Part shown: positions 60,071 through 64,000 of the stretch, piece by piece
How the letters are laid out: each line of letters starts with the position of its first letter
Numbering within the stretch: the stretch's first letter is position 1
Assembly (NCBI GenBank): GCA_019454125.1
Contig: CP075365.1
Location: 986,218-1,050,217 of the forward strand
Reading direction: 5' to 3'
DNA from: Fimbriimonadaceae bacterium
GTDB taxonomy: Bacteria > Armatimonadota > Fimbriimonadia > Fimbriimonadales > Fimbriimonadaceae
Length of the DNA: 64,000 nt
The notes under the pieces: generated by a model
Seen by the model: only the letters and a program-made list of their open reading frames with translations
Database searches by the model: none
What the model was told of the DNA's origin: nothing
Program-made: the position numbers and the translations under genes

Positions 60071-61381
60071 TTATACGGGCGCAGCCTTGACTTTCGTCCG
60101 CGACCATGCGCCAAAAAGGACGGAGAGCTCGGCGAACTGCGCGGCGAGGACGGCGATGGCGGCGACCAGCACGCCCGGCATGCTCGCGGCGACCCCGATC
60201 GCCAGCAGCAGGGCCATGGTCAGGAGGGAAGCGACCGTCGACGTGAGCCGGACCTTGGTGAGGCGCATCGCGGTCAGTCCGCCGCGGACGAAGGCCACTG
60301 CCGAATAAAGAAGCGGCAGGATGGCCGTCAAGAAAATAGCGAGGTGTGCCCCTTGGACGTCCGCCTCAGGCGTGCCCTGCACGTGGCGCAGGAAGAGAAT
60401 GTCGAGCCCGGTTACGCACAGCAGGAGCGTCAGGCCCGTCATCGCCGCACCGATCTGGGTGCAGAAGCGGCGCAAGACCGGCTCCGCGCCCTTGTCGTGG
60501 TAGAAGCGGATCACCACTTCGGGGAGCGCGAAGGTCAGGGTCCGCATCAAGAAACCCAGCCCCGTGCTGTTTTGCCAGGCGGAAAGGGCGTGGACCCCGT
60601 CTGGGAGCCGCGAGAGCGCGCCGCTGATCAGGGGGCCGGTGGCGATCTGGATCATGGTCGCGCCCGTCAGAGGCAGGTGGAAAGCGGTCAGGGCACGCAT
60701 ATCGAGCTCGACCGCGTCGTCGGGATCCTTCTGTTGGGCCAGTTGGCGCAGGGCGGGGCGGGCCGCCCAGTGGATGAAGAGCGCTTCCGCGATGACGGCC
60801 GCGGTGAGGGCGCCGGCCGCGACGACGATCCCCGTGAACTGGCGGCTCGCGAGCATGCCAAGGCCGACCGCCGTGATGGTGACGAGCCGCACCATGGTGC
60901 CAAACCCGATCATCCGGGTGATGCCCGAGCGGATGAGCACGCCTTGCAAGTGACGCCGCCAGCCGATGGCCGGGCTCCAGGGGATCATGATCGCCATGGG
61001 CAATCGGGCCGCCTCGGCGACCTCCGGCTTCAGCGCGAGAACGCCGTAGGCGATGACGTCGTAAAGGGGGGTCAGCGCGACCAAGGCGTGGGCCGCGCCA
61101 GTCCACAACATCAGCAGGAGGGTGAAGCGCCGGATCGCGCCATAGGTAGCGCGGCCCCGGACCAGAGTCGTCGCCGTCGAAAGAAGGTCGATGACCGGAC
61201 TTTCCAGGAACAGGGCGAGCGCGAACAGCGGCTGGAACGCCGCCATGTTGACGGTCGGATCCGGCAGCCGGTTGATGTAGCTCATCGTGACCGGCCCCTC
61301 GACCGCCATCAGCAACCAGCTCAAGGCAAGGGGAAGGTAGACCGCCCAGACCGCGCGGCTCGTCAATGTCTGGGAGGTCAC
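60071..61381 (-). CDS. Multi-pass transporter resembling ANKH
   Basis: About 436 residues in twelve hydrophobic helices. The N-terminal YLPLALSWLLMAVEGPVTMS, RLPDPTVNMAAFQPLFALAL and FLESPVIDLLSTATTLVRG recall the ANKH family of citrate/pyrophosphate exporters and its bacterial relatives, close to the MATE/MVF fold. The match is by eye. GTG 61381 is preferred because TACTTT lies 7 bases upstream; an in-frame TTG is at 61390. Confidence 0.6.
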   Translation of the reverse strand: MTSQTLTSRAVWAVYLPLALSWLLMAVEGPVTMSYINRLPDPTVNMAAFQPLFALALFLESPVIDLLSTATTLVRGRATYGAIRRFTLLLMLWTGAAHALVALTPLYDVIAYGVLALKPEVAEAARLPMAIMIPWSPAIGWRRHLQGVLIRSGITRMIGFGTMVRLVTITAVGLGMLASRQFTGIVVAAGALTAAVIAEALFIHWAARPALRQLAQQKDPDDAVELDMRALTAFHLPLTGATMIQIATGPLISGALSRLPDGVHALSAWQNSTGLGFLMRTLTFALPEVVIRFYHDKGAEPVLRRFCTQIGAAMTGLTLLLCVTGLDILFLRHVQGTPEADVQGAHLAIFLTAILPLLYSAVAFVRGGLTAMRLTKVRLTSTVASLLTMALLLAIGVAASMPGVLVAAIAVLAAQFAELSVLFGAWSRTKVKAAPV

Positions 61382-61388
61382 AGAGCGC

Positions 61389-61394
61389 AAAGTA
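61389..61394 (-). promoter_or_regulatory. -10 element (TACTTT), leaderless
   Basis: TACTTT on the minus strand, 7 bases before GTG 61381 of the ANKH-like gene. Confidence 0.5.
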
Positions 61395-61476
61395 CCGCAG
61401 GCGCGGCACCGGTTCCGCCGCCCTACCAGGACGCGCGCAACCCCGATCCAGCACGCTTCGCCCTAGGCGGGAGCCT

Positions 61477-62766
61477 TCAGTCGTCTCGATGGCCGCGGAA
61501 GGTGTCGGGCCACTCGTTGTCGCCTTTCCCTTCGCTAAAGAGCCACGTCTTGTTGAACGCGATCTTCTCGCTGGCGCGGTCTTTGGCCTTTTCGATCGAG
61601 GCCAAGTAGACGCTGTTCTTGCCGAACTTCTGGTTGATGCGGTCTACCGCCCGGCTCATCTCCGCCCGGGCGATCGTGTCGTCGAAGAGCGAAGGGGTGA
61701 AGCCGGTTGGCTCGGCGAGGTGGGTGAAGGTGACGCCGACCTTGATCGGCCCTTCAAAGTCGCGTCCCTCCCAAAGTTCCAGCAGCCGTTCGGTCACGGT
61801 GACGCTGTCCTGGGTCGGGGGGAGCGGCCCCTCCGCGTGCCACGACCTCTTGCCGCTCACTCCGATCGAGATTCGCTGCGCCCAGAGTCCGTTCTTGCGG
61901 AGCCGCGCGCTGGCCTTATGGGCGAGCCGGAGCAGCACGTCGCGGCAGCCCTGGTCGGTGCGGAGCTCCGGGGCGAGCACGTTCGAATGCCCCAGGCTCT
62001 TGTTCGTCGCGTTCTCGCGGTCGAGTTGGTAGCCGCGGAGCAGGTAGTACCACCGCTCTCCGCCCACGCTGCCGAAAGCCCGCCGAAGCTGGGCCGGCGA
62101 ACGGGCCAGCATGTCGTCGCTCGTGAAGATCCCCGCGCCCTTCAGGCGCGCTTCCGTCCGGGTGTTGATCCCAGGGAAGGTCGTGAGCTTGAGCCCCTTC
62201 AGCCGGTCGGGCAGCTCGTGCGACTGGATCGTGGCCAGTCCGTCCGGCTTTTCGAACTCGGTTGCGAGTTTTGCCAAGAAGCCGTTCGGCGCGATGCCGA
62301 TGCTACAGGACATGTTTTCGGCGACGCGCTCGCGGATCGCCTTCTTCAGTCTCCGTGCGATCGCCTTCGCTTCCTCGGGCTGGCGTTCCTTGCCGATCAG
62401 TTGGAACCGCATCTCGTCGATGCTGCAGACCTTCTCGATCGGCAGCACGTCCTCGCACACCTCGAGCACCCGGTGGTGGTAGTGGACGTAGAGCGGGGGC
62501 CGGGCCTCGACCAGAACGAGGTCGGGACACAACAGCTTCGCCTCGCCGACCCGCGTGCCCGTCTTGATCCCGAACCGCTTGGCCTCGTAGCTCGCGGCGA
62601 TCGCGAAGGTCGTGTCCGCCATGAGCGGCACGACGATGACCGGCCGCCCGCGCAGCTCCGGCCGCTCCGCCTGCTCGACGCTGGCGAAGTAGGCGTTGAG
62701 GTCGAGGAAAAGCGCCCGCAAAGGCCGCTCGTCCTTGAACTCAAAAGGTAGCCGCGCGTCTACCAC
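61477..62766 (-). CDS. Y-family DNA polymerase
   Basis: A 429-residue translesion polymerase of the DinB/UmuC group. The catalytic residues are in LFLDLNAYFASVEQAERPEL and VCSIDEMRFQLIG; a helix-hairpin-helix region (FPGINTRTEARLKGAGIFTS) and a little-finger domain follow. The motif after the second catalytic block lacks the usual YxDxT form. It bypasses DNA damage at low fidelity. It is transcribed alone from a perfect TATAAT 5 bases before the GTG; no LexA-like palindrome is obvious. Confidence 0.9.
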   Translation of the reverse strand: MVDARLPFEFKDERPLRALFLDLNAYFASVEQAERPELRGRPVIVVPLMADTTFAIAASYEAKRFGIKTGTRVGEAKLLCPDLVLVEARPPLYVHYHHRVLEVCEDVLPIEKVCSIDEMRFQLIGKERQPEEAKAIARRLKKAIRERVAENMSCSIGIAPNGFLAKLATEFEKPDGLATIQSHELPDRLKGLKLTTFPGINTRTEARLKGAGIFTSDDMLARSPAQLRRAFGSVGGERWYYLLRGYQLDRENATNKSLGHSNVLAPELRTDQGCRDVLLRLAHKASARLRKNGLWAQRISIGVSGKRSWHAEGPLPPTQDSVTVTERLLELWEGRDFEGPIKVGVTFTHLAEPTGFTPSLFDDTIARAEMSRAVDRINQKFGKNSVYLASIEKAKDRASEKIAFNKTWLFSEGKGDNEWPDTFRGHRDD

Positions 62767-62771
62767 ACCTC

Positions 62772-62777
62772 ATTATA
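62772..62777 (-). promoter_or_regulatory. -10 element (TATAAT), leaderless
   Basis: A perfect TATAAT on the minus strand only 5 bases before the GTG of the Y-family polymerase. Confidence 0.6.
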
Positions 62778-62859
62778 CGCCTGCGGCTCCCCCCAAGGAC
62801 CAGCTTAGCTGGACATTAAGGCAGGGCCGGTAGCCCGGAGCGTCGGCGGGGCGGGTAGG

Positions 62860-62865
62860 TAATCT
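62860..62865 (+). promoter_or_regulatory. -10 element (TAATCT), near-leaderless
   Basis: TAATCT lies 8 bases before the ATG of the right-edge TPR gene. Confidence 0.5.
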
Positions 62866-62873
62866 CATACCTC

Positions 62874-64000
62874 ATGCAGATCGCCGTCCTGCCCCTGAAC
62901 GCCGGGCCTGACACCCGTCCCGCCTTGGCCCGCCAGATCTCGAACTTCGCGTGCGAGATCGCCCGGAACGTGACCGGACAGGAGATCCACGCCGTCAACT
63001 ATCTCGCCCAATACCAGGACGAGGGCGTGCAGCGGGTGGCGATGGTGAACCCGAGCGAAGCCCTGAACGAGCCGGAGATGATCGGCCAGTTCTGGCAGCA
63101 GGCGCCGATGGAGACCTTGATCGACGGCCTGCTGAACGAGCGTGACGGGGCTGGATCCATGATCCTTCGCGTCTACCAGCGCCCGGAGACCGAGCCGCAG
63201 GAGACACAGGAGTTCGACTTCATCGGCGGCGCCCTCTTCGCGCCCGTCCGCGGATTCGTCGAGACTTTGCTCCGGTGCTACGGCGCTTCACTGCCGGAGC
63301 AGATGGGCGACGACATCGGCCTCTTCGGCACCGAGAACGCGGAGGCGTTCGCGGAGTTCCTGCTGGGATTCGACGCCGTCCAGTATATCGAAAAGGCGAA
63401 CGGCATGGTCGCCCGCGAGTTCAACCCGCAAGGCGCCTATGAGTCGCTGGAGAAAGCCATGGCCCTCGACCCGGACTGGGAGGCGCCGTACCTCGCGCTC
63501 CTGAACCTGGCACGGCTTTGCACCCAGTTCCGCATCGGTGCCGGAGACGCGGCCGAAGCGGCCCTGAAGAAGGTGACCGAGACCGAACCGGACGACCCGC
63601 GCGGCTTCTATGCCTTGGCCGAGTTCTACGGCGCGGTCAACAACCTGCAGGCCTCTGCCGACACCCTGGAAAAGACCCTGGTCAAGCTTCAACAGCACGC
63701 CGCCAAGCTCCGCAAAGAAGCGGAAGGGGCCAAGGCCGTCGGGGACGTCGAGGCCTCGCAGAGCCTCCTGCAAGAAGCGGACCAGACCGACCGGGACCAG
63801 TCGCCCGTCCTCGCCCGCCTAGGCATCGCCCAGATGAACATGGGCATGCCCGCCAACGCGGAGCGGAACCTGCGAAAGGCGGTGGAGAACGAAGGGGAGG
63901 ACAAACCGAGCCTCGCCCTCCTGAGCCAGGTCCTCACCCAGACTGGTCGCGCCCACGAGGTGCCGCCCATGTGGAAGGAGCTGATCGACAAGTCCCCGCA
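62874..64000 (+). CDS. TPR protein (3' partial)
   Basis: One frame reads from ATG 62874 to the right edge (375 residues so far, no stop). The N-terminal 110 residues (MQIAVLPLNAGPDTRPALAR, NFACEIARNVTGQEIHAVNY) have no recognised domain. From about residue 170 on there are TPR-like repeats (AYESLEKAMALDPDWEAPYL, AEAALKKVTETEPDDPRGFY, NAERNLRKAVENEGEDKP). The lack of a signal peptide suggests a cytoplasmic scaffold. It is divergent from the Y-family polymerase with about 107 bases between. Confidence 0.8.
   Translation, partial: MQIAVLPLNAGPDTRPALARQISNFACEIARNVTGQEIHAVNYLAQYQDEGVQRVAMVNPSEALNEPEMIGQFWQQAPMETLIDGLLNERDGAGSMILRVYQRPETEPQETQEFDFIGGALFAPVRGFVETLLRCYGASLPEQMGDDIGLFGTENAEAFAEFLLGFDAVQYIEKANGMVAREFNPQGAYESLEKAMALDPDWEAPYLALLNLARLCTQFRIGAGDAAEAALKKVTETEPDDPRGFYALAEFYGAVNNLQASADTLEKTLVKLQQHAAKLRKEAEGAKAVGDVEASQSLLQEADQTDRDQSPVLARLGIAQMNMGMPANAERNLRKAVENEGEDKPSLALLSQVLTQTGRAHEVPPMWKELIDKSP

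Noticed and set aside
60344-61609. 421-residue plus-strand frame
   Set aside because: It is antisense to the ANKH-like membrane protein, with Arg/Gly/His-rich shadow composition and no family match.
1-64000. Mobile elements, CRISPR arrays, prophage or toxin-antitoxin systems
   Set aside because: No transposase, integrase, regularly spaced repeats or paired toxin genes were found on either strand.

Overview
The window looks like a chromosomal segment of a member of the Armatimonadota, most likely the Fimbriimonadia. This is inferred from very high GC, two prepilin-like proteins with the LFPVFAQAK/IFPVFANAK type N-terminus common in that phylum, a long Thermus-type isocitrate dehydrogenase, and an archaeal-type prolyl-tRNA synthetase. 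The cell is a diderm that makes lipopolysaccharide (waaA, lpxB, an MlaE-type permease). It respires with menaquinone made by the futalosine route (mqnE) and has a nuoN subunit of complex I. I see no insertion sequence, prophage, CRISPR array or integrase; gene density is high and neighbours often overlap.

Layout. 1-6.6 kb: a sugar-binding protein fused to an ABC permease (runs off the left edge), a 575-base structured intergenic region, an MFS transporter, tRNA-Pro(CGG), a secreted TPR protein and a membrane protein. 6.9-12.2 kb: mqnE, membrane proteins, a HAD phosphatase, a UDP-glucuronate decarboxylase-like enzyme and a sugar isomerase. 12.3-13.2 kb: a TPP riboswitch with its terminator, placed unexpectedly in front of a prepilin-like gene. 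13.3-21.3 kb: icd, then a tight operon egtD-egtB-(ABC ATPase)-(binding protein/permease fusion)-(M15 dipeptidase)-waaA, read as ergothioneine synthesis plus an EgtUV-like transporter. 21.4-29.1 kb: a Kef-type antiporter, lipoproteins, a glycosyltransferase, a zinc-ribbon protein and lpxB. 29.1-29.5 kb: two consecutive terminators with no gene, read as small RNA genes or an attenuator. 29.5-42.9 kb: GNAT, a YchF-like GTPase coupled to a 46-residue membrane protein, mlaE, nuoN, a diguanylate cyclase, tRNA-Leu, L33 and L32 (both lacking zinc cysteines), ruvA-ruvB-deoB, DUF4127 and comM. 43-48.4 kb: pyruvate kinase, a redoxin divergent from a cytochrome c protein, and histidine degradation (hutI and a hutG-like gene). 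48.4-48.9 kb: a structured gene-free stretch ending in a plus-strand terminator, a candidate large non-coding RNA. 48.9-64 kb: DUF2207, DinB, AraC/GyrI, tRNA-Pro(GGG), hutU, proS, a cNMP/thioredoxin-reductase-like fusion, a GH26-like enzyme, a second prepilin-like gene, an ANKH-like transporter, a Y-family polymerase and a TPR protein running off the right edge.

Two genome-scale habits stand out. Sixteen transcription units have a TANNNT hexamer only 5-11 bases before the start codon, which predicts leaderless mRNAs; these sites helped choose several starts. Four convergent gene pairs share four bases at interlocked stop codons. Two real genes run off the window edges and one 46-residue gene is very short; these were found by reading the sequence directly.
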